DNA of 64,000 nucleotides from UBA10649 sp965278965 (GTDB taxonomy: Bacteria > Actinomycetota > Actinomycetes > S36-B12), in contig OZ257127.1 in the NCBI GenBank assembly GCA_965278965.1, positions 2,790,001 through 2,854,000 on the forward strand. The letters are read 5' to 3'. This document shows, piece by piece, positions 33,748-41,509 of the stretch (its first letter is position 1; each line of letters begins with the position of its first letter). The notes under the pieces are model-generated. The model saw nothing but the letters and a program-made list of their open reading frames with translations, did not search any database and was not told where the DNA came from. A program made the position numbers and the translations under genes.

Positions 33748-35193
33748 CTAGTAGGCGAACGTCAGGACGGGTGGGCGTTCGTGGGGATCGTGCTGGTCCT
33801 CATAGGGATCGGCGTACGGCGGAGCTCCCGCCCGGACGGTGCGCACGATCAGGCCGAGCTCGACGACGGCGAGGACGGCGTACACGGCCGTGAGCGTCGC
33901 CAGCGAGATCGCGGCGGACGCGACGTCGACGCCGGGGGAGACGGCGTTGTCGGTGGTCAGCACGCCGAACACGACCCACGGCTGACGGCCGACCTCGGTG
34001 AAGATCCAGCCGAACGAGCTGCCGGCAACGGCTGCGACGGGCAGGGCCACGGCCAACGGACCGACCCACCGCGCACGGGGTATCCGGCCGCGTCGGGTGA
34101 GCCACAGCAGCAGCCCGGCACCGGCCGCCGCGGACATCCCCAGCCCGATCATGAGCCGGAACGCCCAGTAGGTCACGGGGACTGGCGGCACGTAGTCACC
34201 GGGCTGGTAGGCCGGGGACGCCGGATCGGCGCCGTACGTAGCCCGGTACTCCGCTCGGAGGTCGTCGATACCGGCGACCGACCCGGCGAAGGACCCCGTG
34301 CCCAGGAACGACAGCAGGCAGGGCACGGTGATTGACCACCGCTCCCGCTCGCCGTCCAGCGAGCCCACGGTCAGGATCGAGAACGGCGCGCAGCTGTCCC
34401 GTGACTCGTACAGGCCTTCGGCCGCGGCCATCTTCATCGGCTGGACCTCGGTCATCACCTTGCCCTGGGCGTCGCCGGAGAACGCGACACCGAGGCCCGC
34501 GACGAGGGACACGCTCGCACCGACCCTGAGGGCCGTCAGGTACATCGGGCGGTCTGCGCGGAACCGCTCGCGAGTGCACAGCCACGCCCCGACGGCGACG
34601 AGGAACGTCCCGGCGGTCAGGTAGGACGCGAGGACGACGTGCGGGAACGTGACGAGCTGGACGGGATTCAGCAGCACGGCACCGAAGTCGGTCAGGACGG
34701 CGCGGCCGGTCGCGTCGTCGATGCGGTAGCCGACCGGGTTCTGCATCCAGGAGTTCGCCGCGAGGATGAAGAACGCCGACGCCAGCGTCCCGATGTGGAC
34801 GACCCACATGCAGGCGGCGTGGACCGCGCGTGGCAGCCGTCCCCACCCGAAGATCCACAAACCGAGGAAGGTCGACTCGAGGAAGAACGCCAGCAGCGCT
34901 TCCAGCGCTAGCGGTGCACCGAAGACGTCGCCCACGAAGCGCGAGTAGGCACTCCAGTTCATCCCGAACTGGAACTCCTGCACGATCCCCGTCACCACGC
35001 CGACGGCGAAGTTGATCAGGAGCAGGGTGCCGAAGAAGCGGGTCAGACGCAGGAGCTCGGGTCGGCGGCTCACGATCCACCACGTCTCGAATGCGGCCAC
35101 CAGGCCCGTGAGCCCGATGGTCAGGGGGACGAAGAGGAAGTGGAAGACCGTCACGGCGCCGAACTGGAGCCTGGCGATGTCCACGACGTCCAC
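33748..35193 (-). CDS. cydA: Cytochrome bd ubiquinol oxidase subunit I
   Basis: 481 residues. LQFGAVTVFHFLFVPLTIGL contains the heme-ligand His region, GVVTGIVQEFQFGMNWSAYS and AFFLESTFLGLWIFGWGRLP are conserved, and the quinol loop is short, as in actinobacterial (S-subfamily) enzymes. I start it at GTG 35193, which has GGAGG five bases upstream, rather than ATG 35205, because family members begin MDVVD. Divergent from the BlaI-type gene with two palindromes between them. Confidence 0.95.
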   Translation of the reverse strand: MDVVDIARLQFGAVTVFHFLFVPLTIGLTGLVAAFETWWIVSRRPELLRLTRFFGTLLLINFAVGVVTGIVQEFQFGMNWSAYSRFVGDVFGAPLALEALLAFFLESTFLGLWIFGWGRLPRAVHAACMWVVHIGTLASAFFILAANSWMQNPVGYRIDDATGRAVLTDFGAVLLNPVQLVTFPHVVLASYLTAGTFLVAVGAWLCTRERFRADRPMYLTALRVGASVSLVAGLGVAFSGDAQGKVMTEVQPMKMAAAEGLYESRDSCAPFSILTVGSLDGERERWSITVPCLLSFLGTGSFAGSVAGIDDLRAEYRATYGADPASPAYQPGDYVPPVPVTYWAFRLMIGLGMSAAAGAGLLLWLTRRGRIPRARWVGPLAVALPVAAVAGSSFGWIFTEVGRQPWVVFGVLTTDNAVSPGVDVASAAISLATLTAVYAVLAVVELGLIVRTVRAGAPPYADPYEDQHDPHERPPVLTFAY

Positions 35194-35206
35194 GCGGTCC
35201 TCCATC

Positions 35207-35246
35207 TACTACGTTGCGTAGTAACTACGACAGAGAGTAGTACTAC
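35207..35246. promoter_or_regulatory. Two TACTAC/GTAGTA palindromes, probable BlaI operators
   Basis: TACTACG (35207-35213) and CGTAGTA (35217-35223) form a perfect inverted repeat with a 3-base spacer; GTAGTACTAC (35237-35246) is fully self-complementary. Their centres are about 27 bases apart in the 77-base space between cydA and the BlaI gene, consistent with BlaI/MecI-type operators controlling both directions. Confidence 0.7.
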
Positions 35247-35258
35247 ACCATGCGTAGG

Positions 35259-35270
35259 TATGCTTGACCC
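35259..35270 (+). promoter_or_regulatory. -10 box of a leaderless transcript (BlaI gene)
   Basis: TATGCT (35259-35264), 6 bases, then GTG 35271. The palindrome at 35237-35246 overlaps the expected -35 position. Confidence 0.5.
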
Positions 35271-35666
35271 GTGGTCATCCCCTTCACCGGCCGGCTGGGC
35301 GAGCTCGAGCGCGCGATCATGGACCGGCTGTGGGATGCCTACGAGTCCGAGGCCACGGCAACGGTGACGGTGCGCGACCTGCACCAGGCACTGGAAATGG
35401 ACCGGAGGCTCGCGTACACGACGGTCATGACCGTCCTGGATCGGCTGGCGCGCAAGGAGCTTGTCGTCCAGGAGCGTGACGGTCGGGCGTACCGGTACCG
35501 CGCCCGTGCCGGTCGCGCCGCAATGACGGCCACGCTCATGCACGACACGCTCGACGACTTTGCTCACGAGGACCGGCGCACGGCGCTCGTCGCGTTCGTC
35601 GACGTCGCGAGCCCTGACGAGATCGAGGCGCTGCGCCAGGCGCTCGACGCAGTCCGACCGACGTGA
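35271..35666 (+). CDS. BlaI/MecI/CopY family repressor
   Basis: 131 residues. Winged-helix domain with LGELERAIMDRLWD, TVRDLHQALEMDRRLAYTTV and MTVLDRLARKELV, the BlaI pattern, and a C-terminal dimerisation helix. BlaI-type repressors are removed from DNA after cleavage by a membrane-bound M56 peptidase; such a gene follows with a GTGA overlap. Given its position, it should regulate cydAB as well as itself. Confidence 0.93.
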   Translation: MVIPFTGRLGELERAIMDRLWDAYESEATATVTVRDLHQALEMDRRLAYTTVMTVLDRLARKELVVQERDGRAYRYRARAGRAAMTATLMHDTLDDFAHEDRRTALVAFVDVASPDEIEALRQALDAVRPT

Positions 35667-36568
35667 CGGCGGGCATCCTCGCGCTCCTGGCTGTCCTGCT
35701 GGCCGGACCTGTTCCGGCCGGTCTGGCACGGATGCCCGACCTCCGGCGCACGCCCCTCGCCGCTGTCGTGCTCTGGCAGGGCACGGCACTCGCCGCTGTG
35801 CTCGCGGCGGTCGGGGCGGGGCTGGCGCTGGCGACCGACCGGACGTGGAGCTCCGACTCAGGGCCGCTGGCGAACGTGGTCTCGGTGACCGCCGCCGCGT
35901 TGTCGGGTGTCGTGATCGTCCGCCTGCTGGCGAGCGGTCACGCCGTCGGCACGCGGATCCGCTCGAAGCGAAGGCGCTTCCGGCTCCACGTCGACCTGCT
36001 TGCTCACCACGACCGCGACCGGCCCGGCGTTCTCGTCGTCGACCACGACACTCCCGTCGCGTATTGCCTGCCGGCGATGGCGGCGTCTCGGGTCGTCGTC
36101 TCGACCGGGACGGTCCGCCGCCTCACCTCCGCCGAGCTGGATGCGGTCGTCTCCCACGAGCGGGCGCACGTCCGCGCTCGTCACGACCTCGTCCTCGAAG
36201 TGTTCGCCGTCATCTGGCGCGCGTTCCCGCGCGGTGTCTCCAGCCGCGCTGCCCTCGACGAGGTCTCCGTCCTCGTCGAGGTGCTGGCGGATCGGGCCGC
36301 GGCTCGGCGCCACGGCGCCGAGCCGGTGGCACACGCTCTCGTCACGTTGGCGACGGGGAACGGGGCGATGGTCGCGGCTGACGGCGTCGGGCTGGACCTA
36401 CGCGGCTCGACCCGCGCGGCCCTCGCCCGCGTCCGTCTGCTCGGCCAGGACGCACGGCCGCTCGCAGACGCCTTCCAGTCCGTCGGCCTCATCGTCGCGG
36501 CAGCGGCGATCCTGGTCCTGCCGACCGTGCTCGTCGTCCGTCCCTGGATCGCGTCGATCGCCGGTTGA
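35663..36568 (+). CDS. M56 family metallopeptidase (BlaR1/MecR1-type)
   Basis: 301 residues, membrane segments at about 1-20, 32-52, 68-88 and 275-298. Zinc motif VVSHERAHVRARHDL (HExxH, His165-Glu166-His169). It lacks the C-terminal penicillin-binding sensor domain of BlaR1, as is usual in actinomycetes, so it is unlikely to sense beta-lactams through that domain. It probably inactivates the partner repressor; the signal is unknown and might relate to respiration or envelope stress. Confidence 0.9.
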   Translation: MTAGILALLAVLLAGPVPAGLARMPDLRRTPLAAVVLWQGTALAAVLAAVGAGLALATDRTWSSDSGPLANVVSVTAAALSGVVIVRLLASGHAVGTRIRSKRRRFRLHVDLLAHHDRDRPGVLVVDHDTPVAYCLPAMAASRVVVSTGTVRRLTSAELDAVVSHERAHVRARHDLVLEVFAVIWRAFPRGVSSRAALDEVSVLVEVLADRAAARRHGAEPVAHALVTLATGNGAMVAADGVGLDLRGSTRAALARVRLLGQDARPLADAFQSVGLIVAAAAILVLPTVLVVRPWIASIAG

Positions 36569-36715
36569 CCGTTTCGGTGGTCCACGGCCCGCTTCCGAGG
36601 TGTAGTTGCGCAGTCTCACGCGCACGGTCGCCAGTCTCGTGCCCACAGCTTGACCAAAGGATGGGTCCGTCGGGGTCGATCGGTGCGCTCGGGGAATCAG
36701 GGTCGGATCTCGAGC

Positions 36716-36756
36716 GGCCCTGGCAGGACTCGAGCCCGCGACACAAGGCCTAGGAA
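36716..36756 (-). repeat. tRNA-Arg 3' fragment, probable att scar
   Basis: 41 bases match the 3' half of the intact tRNA-Arg(CCT) gene (43550-43590) at 35 positions and in the same orientation, from the anticodon loop to the acceptor end. On the minus strand it keeps a T-loop (CGGGCTCGAGTCCTG). No 5' half precedes it, so it is not a tRNA gene. Such direct repeats are left by tRNA-targeted integration. Confidence 0.75.
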
Positions 36757-37026
36757 CTGTCGAAGCCGGTGAGGATAGTTCTTGGGCAGCAGGGGAAACC
36801 ACCCTTCCTGACTGGCGCCGAGATTCGCGCAGCCACAGCAGGCGTCCTGCGGGAATGCGACGGACTGCCGGGGCTGTCGAGCTGGGCAGCTCGCCTCTCG
36901 CGGGGTTCTATGGCGACCGGAACGACCGGAACTCCGAAATGTTGAGGGCTTCTTCTACAGCTGCGACGAGCACGAGCACGAGCACGAGAGCGGCGGCCCG
37001 GCCACGGCCAGCGTCGACCTCGCGGG
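36757..37026 (+). other. Interval without a recognisable gene
   Basis: 270 bases after the tRNA fragment. It contains three GAGCAC tandem hexamers (36968-36985) but no open frame with natural composition; nor is there one between the M56 gene and the fragment (36569-36715). Confidence 0.45.
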
Positions 37027-37062
37027 TTGACTGCCCGCACAGCGAACTTCTACGGTGCCCGT
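37027..37062 (+). promoter_or_regulatory. Promoter of a leaderless transcript
   Basis: TTGACT (37027-37032), 18-base spacer, TACGGT (37051-37056), then 6 bases to ATG 37063. Confidence 0.55.
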
Positions 37063-38121
37063 ATGGGGGATAGGCGGGGGTTTGTCGCGTTCACGGCGCT
37101 GGTGGTCGTCCTTGGTGTTGGCCTGGCCGCTCCGGGAGCGCAAGCAGCATCCGATGGTTCCAAGTGCTCAAAGGCTGGCTCGACCACGCAGAGCGGAAAG
37201 ACGACTCTGAAGTGCGTTCGACTTGTCAGCGGTTCCTTCTGGCTGAAGTTGACGCCTGCGCCGTCCTCGTCGGCAGCCGGCATGTCGCAGCTCGCGAAGT
37301 GGCGTTCCGCCCTGACTCCCGCATGGACCGCTGACGCTGAAGCCCTGCTCGCACCAGAGAAGCTGCAGGCGGTCGCGGAGGCGGTTGCTCCGGTGCAAGC
37401 CGACCGGGATGCGAAGGCCGCGGTCGTCGCCCAGTCGAATGCGTCGACGGCTGCGATCAAGTCTCAGATCGACGCCCTGCCAGGGCAGATCAGCAGTGCG
37501 ACCGCGGCCCTGCAGAAGGCGAACGCTGCTGTCGTTCAGCCGCGTGCCGACGCCGACGCGGCAAGGGCTAAGACCAGTGCGCTGCGGCCTGCGTACCTAG
37601 CAGCGAGCGACGCTCAGTACCAGATTCTCAAGTGTCAGGCGGCTGCGAAATACAACCCTTCGCTCTTGCCTTGCGGAAGCACCGCCCCGTACGACCTGCT
37701 CATTGCGCAATATCGCTCGGCGGAAGTGGCTGAGACTCTCGCGGTCGCGACCTACAACGCCTACGTGCGTGCCTCGAGTCAGAAGCTCGCCGACCTACAG
37801 GCACTGCTCAAGCAACAGACGGACCTACCGGGCCAGTACGACACCGCGCTTGCCCAGGCACGGAACGATCAGACGATCCTCGACGACGCCGACCGCGCGC
37901 TCCAGGCGGCGACTGGCCGAGTAGTAGCGCAAGCGACCCTGCGCACCGCGCTCAATCGACTGTCGAGTTCGACTCAGAGCACCAGGAAGGCCCTCTCAGT
38001 TCGTCTAACGGGAAGTTCGTGGAGCGGCGCATTCCAAAGCTCGGCACTGGCCGCCGCCAAGCATCGAGTCCTCGCCGCGCAGGCGCAGCGCGCGTACGCG
38101 CAACTGGCCGCACTGGGCTAG
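37063..38121 (+). CDS. Secreted helical/coiled-coil protein, unknown function
   Basis: 352 residues. A signal peptide (VAFTALVVVLGVGLAAPGAQA) is followed by a short beta region SKAGSTTQSGKTTLKCVRL and a proline/serine stretch, as in actinobacterial secreted proteins. The remaining 270 residues are Ala/Gln/Asp-rich with long predicted helices and coiled coil, and two cysteines around ILKCQAAAKYNPSLLPCGS. No catalytic motif. It is alone between the two tRNA-derived repeats, so it may be cargo of an old integrated element. An envelope or adhesion role is conjecture. Confidence 0.75.
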   Translation: MGDRRGFVAFTALVVVLGVGLAAPGAQAASDGSKCSKAGSTTQSGKTTLKCVRLVSGSFWLKLTPAPSSSAAGMSQLAKWRSALTPAWTADAEALLAPEKLQAVAEAVAPVQADRDAKAAVVAQSNASTAAIKSQIDALPGQISSATAALQKANAAVVQPRADADAARAKTSALRPAYLAASDAQYQILKCQAAAKYNPSLLPCGSTAPYDLLIAQYRSAEVAETLAVATYNAYVRASSQKLADLQALLKQQTDLPGQYDTALAQARNDQTILDDADRALQAATGRVVAQATLRTALNRLSSSTQSTRKALSVRLTGSSWSGAFQSSALAAAKHRVLAAQAQRAYAQLAALG

Positions 38122-38227
38122 GTGGGTCGGAAGGCCGCCCACGGCTAGCACGCTCACCTAGCCACTCAGCGCCATGGCGGCAGTCGTGGATCCTGACAAT
38201 CATGTTGCAGCGCAGTATCGTTCGAGT

Positions 38228-38250
38228 GTGGCTCCGGCAGGATTCGAACC
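38228..38250 (-). repeat. Second tRNA-Arg 3'-end repeat (23 bases)
   Basis: Matches 43548-43570, the last 22 bases of the tRNA-Arg gene and one flanking base, with one difference (T for C at 38233), in the same orientation. It marks a nested boundary inside the island. Only the T-arm and acceptor end are present. Confidence 0.75.
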
Positions 38251-38518
38251 GGCATCGGACTGGCTTTGCTCTCTGGTGGATAGGTCCTAGTTCGATTTCG
38301 ATCACATCGGAAACCCCTAGGCCTATCTAGCGGAGGGGCACTACTCGATGGCGGCCTCGAACGCCTTGCAGCCGAGCAGAACTGCGTTTCCCGCTAGCAC
38401 CAGCGAAGCCACCGTCCTCGTCATCGTCCGGCTGTCTATCTGCTGGCGAACGTGTTCCTAGTCGGGCGAGGTCCTAGAGCCCTTCCGTCTCCTGTCGGAG
38501 GGGGTTCTTCGTTCGGGG
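38251..38518. other. Interval without a recognisable gene
   Basis: Contains stop-rich sequence; near 38479-38505 CCTTCCG and CGGAGGG form an imperfect 7-bp stem that may terminate the minus-strand gene starting at 39166. Nothing else is evident. Confidence 0.4.
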
Positions 38519-39166
38519 CTAGACGTTGCGGCGATGATCTAGGTACTTCTGCCACCACTCTCGGACCATCGAACCGACTGGCTCCTGCACCAAGGGCCCG
38601 GTGACTGCCGGTGCCTCTGCGCCTGCCACCGTCGCCGTTCTTGCCTCGGGCGGCATCCAGGGAGCCTCGCCGGCCTCATCGGCGGCGTTGTCGAGTGCGT
38701 CTGCTTCCGCGCGAAGGTCCTCGATCTCACGCTTCGTGGGGATCAGTTTGCGTCGAATCGCATAGATCTCTTCCTGGACAACCTGACCGGTCGGAGTGCT
38801 ATACACCGCGATACGAGTGCGGCGGTGAGCGTCCTTCCACCAGAAGTAGACAACCGCCGTCAACAGGGCGAGGCCAAGCAGGAGCGACCGAAACAGGGTG
38901 AGCAGTACCGAGATGCTCACGCCCACAACTCCGGTACCCGTCAGCCAGGGATTGTCTGCCGGCCTGCTGATTACGTAACTGTCACCGTCCTTGGAGTCGA
39001 CGGTGAAACCCCCAGCGACGGCGTCGTTGACAGCGCTCTCAAGCCTTGCTCGTGCCTCTTCTGGAGGGAGTGGAACCGGAGGTTTGGGCACCCAGTTCCG
39101 ACCGTCCCAGACCAGGGTCACCTTCTCGTCCCCGGCCTCCTTGCCGTTTAGCAGGAAGTCCCCCAT
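38519..39166 (-). CDS. Membrane protein of unknown function
   Basis: 215 residues. The N-terminus has VTLVWDGRNWVPK, like the W-x-x-W part of a DUF2510-type module, then a basic/acidic domain (PEEARARLESAVNDAVAGGF), two adjoining membrane segments (about 85-120), and a charged helical tail (RKLIPTKREIEDLRAEADAL) ending in QKYLDHRRNV. I do not recognise a family. ATG 39166 follows TACGTT by 6 bases. Island gene. Confidence 0.7.
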   Translation of the reverse strand: MGDFLLNGKEAGDEKVTLVWDGRNWVPKPPVPLPPEEARARLESAVNDAVAGGFTVDSKDGDSYVISRPADNPWLTGTGVVGVSISVLLTLFRSLLLGLALLTAVVYFWWKDAHRRTRIAVYSTPTGQVVQEEIYAIRRKLIPTKREIEDLRAEADALDNAADEAGEAPWMPPEARTATVAGAEAPAVTGPLVQEPVGSMVREWWQKYLDHRRNV

Positions 39167-39178
39167 GGCGAAAACGTA
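39167..39178 (-). promoter_or_regulatory. -10 box of a leaderless transcript
   Basis: On the minus strand TACGTT (39178-39173) and 6 bases precede the ATG at 39166. Confidence 0.5.
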
Positions 39179-39193
39179 GCCGAGACCTCCCAT

Positions 39194-39277
39194 TCACGGA
39201 CCTGGGAAACACGTATCACCGGAGCTGGACGCTGCCTCGTGCCGCCTCCGTCGGGCGTCGTTCAGCATCGCCCACAT
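39194..39277 (-). other. Short ORF with the AMWAMLNDARR peptide (copy 1)
   Basis: A 27-residue frame starting MWAMLNDARRRRHEAASSSG. Its core is repeated at 41325-41417. It lies between the DUF2510 gene and the membrane-protein gene. A longer version from GTG near 39310 is open. Possibly a small protein or the tail of a lost one. Confidence 0.4.
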
Positions 39278-39331
39278 CGCCGACGATTTGCGACTTGGCA
39301 ACACCCAAGCGATCCCCTGAACAGTAAGTCG

Positions 39332-40060
39332 CTATACCAGCCAGTCGATCGTGGCCGAATCGCCCACAGCTTCTAGTAGGTCGATGATTCGACGCCGTCC
39401 TCGCCCCAGGTCTGTCCACATGAGTTCCTCTATGGCGACGATATAGAGGGTCGTTGAGTCTTCTCCATGTTGCTGAAGCGTCACCTTGATGCTTGCATGC
39501 CACGAGGTGAGCCTCACGCCCTGGGTGAACACAAGGCGCGACGGCAGAGTGCTACGGCCTTTCGCCAGTCGAAATCCGATATGGGCTGCGGCTTGGAGGA
39601 GCCGGTCCGCGGTTTGATCGATCGGGAGATCAACATGGGCGGTTGCCTCGTGGGTTGCTCCGCGCGCGCTCGTCACTGTCGGTGGCCGAGCCGCGGGGGG
39701 CGAGAGGAGCTCGCCTGTGAGCTGGTCTGGGTGCGGCACCGTGTGGTCAGTCCAGACGTGCCCGTTCCAGTAGCGCAGCTGGTCGGTCGCGTTGGGTTCG
39801 GGGTTGGCGTACCAGCCCGGCGACGGCGACGCCGACGACGACGTCATCGAGCTCACGAGCCGGACGCCCTCAACCACGATCCAGATTGCCAGTCCTCCGC
39901 CGACACAAACTAGGACAAGGCCCGAATTGAACATGACTTCGGAATATCGGTCAGGGGTGATGCTGACGCTTATCAGCACGAACGCAGCGATTTCAACGAC
40001 GAACAAGATCGCGATGCCGACACCCAACTTGATCACGCCGACCTTGGCCCTGCGTTCCAT
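39332..40060 (-). CDS. DUF2510-domain membrane protein
   Basis: 242 residues from ATG 40060 (ATG 40072 also possible). Two membrane segments (about residues 7-30 and 40-65) precede a DUF2510 module PGWYANPEPNATDQLRYW with NGHVWTDHT, a cytoplasmic module found in many actinobacterial membrane proteins. The C-terminal 120 residues form an alpha/beta domain (LPIDQTADRLLQAAAHIGFR, LYIVAIEELMWTD) of unknown function. The open frame extends far upstream, but with shadow-like composition. Confidence 0.75.
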   Translation of the reverse strand: MERRAKVGVIKLGVGIAILFVVEIAAFVLISVSITPDRYSEVMFNSGLVLVCVGGGLAIWIVVEGVRLVSSMTSSSASPSPGWYANPEPNATDQLRYWNGHVWTDHTVPHPDQLTGELLSPPAARPPTVTSARGATHEATAHVDLPIDQTADRLLQAAAHIGFRLAKGRSTLPSRLVFTQGVRLTSWHASIKVTLQQHGEDSTTLYIVAIEELMWTDLGRGRRRIIDLLEAVGDSATIDWLV

Positions 40061-40230
40061 CTCGCTTCCCATCCCCCGACGCGCACGGTTGCGGCGGCGT
40101 GGCACCGTCGCTGCGCTCCAAAGTATGTCGCGTGAAGTGATCGGCCGGTCGGTTCGGGATCCGCTTGTCGTCCCGAGGCAATTGATAGCTGTGAAGTCCG
40201 TGCTTGGCGGCGCCGGGCGACCGGCGTGCC

Positions 40231-40242
40231 TATCCTGAGGGA
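40231..40242 (+). promoter_or_regulatory. -10 box of a leaderless transcript
   Basis: TATCCT (40231-40236), 6 bases, then GTG 40243. Confidence 0.5.
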
Positions 40243-40587
40243 GTGAGTCAGCCGTCGCCTCTGGGGCAGGCTGCTGCCTATAACGCGGCTCTAGCCAAGG
40301 GCCAGCAGTGGGTTCCATGGCAGTTGGTAAGTGAAGGTCCAGGGCTCGCGACGATCTTCAACATCGGGTCAACGGCGGCGCTACGCGTTCGTGTGGCGGC
40401 CGAACCCGGCACAGAGCTAGTCGAAGTCGAAGGTCCAGTCGACGACGTTGGGCCTGGTCGCTATTTGACGATCCGTTTCCGAGCGAGCTGGGCTGGCCCC
40501 CCGACGTTCGTCGTTCGGTGGCGCTGGCCGGCAGGGAGCCGACTGGGTGAGGTCGGCAAGCAGGTTCTCTCACTCGAAGACGCCTAG
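40243..40587 (+). CDS. Small soluble protein, unknown function
   Basis: 114 residues. Sequence is beta-rich: ATIFNIGSTAALRVRVAAEP, VEVEGPVDDVGPGRYLTIRF, PPTFVVRWRWPAGS, suggesting an immunoglobulin-like or C2-like sandwich. No family recognised. It is the first of four short same-strand genes ending at 41254 and begins as a leaderless transcript. Confidence 0.6.
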   Translation: MSQPSPLGQAAAYNAALAKGQQWVPWQLVSEGPGLATIFNIGSTAALRVRVAAEPGTELVEVEGPVDDVGPGRYLTIRFRASWAGPPTFVVRWRWPAGSRLGEVGKQVLSLEDA

Positions 40588-40599
40588 TGAGGCAGGCTA

Positions 40600-40722
40600 A
40601 TGGCCTGGCGGTACTCCGGCTACGGGGGAGGACATTTCGAGACGTCCTCAGACGCGTTGCTTGCGCGTCAGACTCGCCAACTTACTTGGGAGTCGTTGCG
40701 CAGTGGCGTCGCGTTGAACTAG
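40600..40722 (+). CDS. 40-residue ORF between two small genes
   Basis: MAWRYSGYGGGHFETSSDAL continues LARQTRQLTWESLRSGVALN. It lies 12 bases after the preceding stop and 13 before the next start, has a GAGG about 7 bases upstream, and has natural composition with W, Y and F. Probably a small protein of the same operon; function unknown. Confidence 0.45.
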   Translation: MAWRYSGYGGGHFETSSDALLARQTRQLTWESLRSGVALN

Positions 40723-40723
40723 T

Positions 40724-40733
40724 GGGGGGGGGG
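40724..40733 (+). repeat. Run of ten guanines just before a start codon
   Basis: G10 occupies the ribosome-binding position, two bases before GTG 40736. Homopolymers of this length are prone to slippage, so expression of the membrane protein behind it could vary. Confidence 0.8.
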
Positions 40734-40735
40734 CT

Positions 40736-41029
40736 GTGGGCCGGCTGTTACGAGTTCTCATTGCTGCTGCCTGCTGGGCCGCCGCGCTCCTGTTTTCGTT
40801 TATCTCCTTCACGGTCGCTGAGCTTGCGTTGGCGGTGGCTTTTGCAGTGGCATTCGTAGGAGCCGCCCTAACCGCCGGAATCATCTACGCAGTGATCGCG
40901 CCGTGGACCTTCGTTCGGGTTCTCGCGTTCACGGTGGGGTTGTACGTGGTTGGCGTAGTCCTGATGAGCGCTTCGCTCGTCCCAGCTGTCATCGCGAGAG
41001 CGAACTACACCGTCCTGTCGACAGGGTAA
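40736..41029 (+). CDS. Small membrane protein
   Basis: 97 residues, almost wholly hydrophobic with three predicted membrane helices (LLRVLIAAACWAAALLFSFI, VAFAVAFVGAALTAGIIYAV, VLAFTVGLYVVGVVLMSASL). GTG start immediately after the G10 tract. No family recognised; part of the four-gene group 40243-41254. Confidence 0.6.
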   Translation: MGRLLRVLIAAACWAAALLFSFISFTVAELALAVAFAVAFVGAALTAGIIYAVIAPWTFVRVLAFTVGLYVVGVVLMSASLVPAVIARANYTVLSTG

Positions 41030-41035
41030 GAGGTC

Positions 41036-41254
41036 GTGCGGCTGGCGGCATTCTTGGCGGCCTTGTCGCTGTTCATCGTCGGCGTGCGATACATCGCGGC
41101 AACCGTCGGGATTCAAGTGATCGAGAGCGGGAAGCGTCACGGTGTCGACCGCTCGGAAGACACGGCGCTCCTTCTAGGACCGTTCCTTCGGGAGTTCCGG
41201 CTCACTACCGGGCAAGGGAAGGCGCCCGGAGGCAGCCAGGCGCCCGACGACTAG
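41036..41254 (+). CDS. Small protein with N-terminal membrane anchor
   Basis: 72 residues from GTG 41036 with AAGAGG upstream. Residues 2-26 are hydrophobic (LAAFLAALSLFIVGVRYIAA); the rest is polar (ESGKRHGVDRSEDTALLLGP). Starts 6 bases after the preceding stop, so operonic. Function unknown. Confidence 0.55.
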   Translation: MRLAAFLAALSLFIVGVRYIAATVGIQVIESGKRHGVDRSEDTALLLGPFLREFRLTTGQGKAPGGSQAPDD

Positions 41255-41324
41255 TTGCGGATCGGCCGGTTGTCAGAGTCGTGCTCGTTCGGCTTCCGTC
41301 TTCGCCCGACCAGCGGAGGCGGTG

Positions 41325-41417
41325 CTAGCCGTTTCGTGGCTCGCCTCCAGCGGCTCGGACGGCCTCGGCCTCATAGCGCTGCCGTCGGGCATCGTTCAAC
41401 ATTGCCCACATCGCCAT
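41325..41417 (-). other. Short ORF with the AMWAMLNDARR peptide (copy 2)
   Basis: A 30-residue frame MAMWAMLNDARRQRYEAEAV ending GEPRNG. It shares AMWAMLNDARR with the ORF at 39194-39277, and the underlying DNA is similar. Lies just beyond the broken secreted-protein gene. Confidence 0.4.
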
Positions 41418-41509
41418 GACCGGGTCTACGTCGTCAGGTGGCTGCTAGGGGCTGGCTGGGTCGTCCATGGCGGGAGTATCCGCAGACTTGGGTCCGGTCA
41501 AACCTGGCC

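Noticed and set aside
36716..36756. Possible second tRNA-Arg gene
   Set aside because: Only the 3' half is present; no acceptor or D-arm partner precedes it.
36968..36985. Three GAGCAC hexamers
   Set aside because: Too short to separate from chance in high-GC DNA, and not in a gene.
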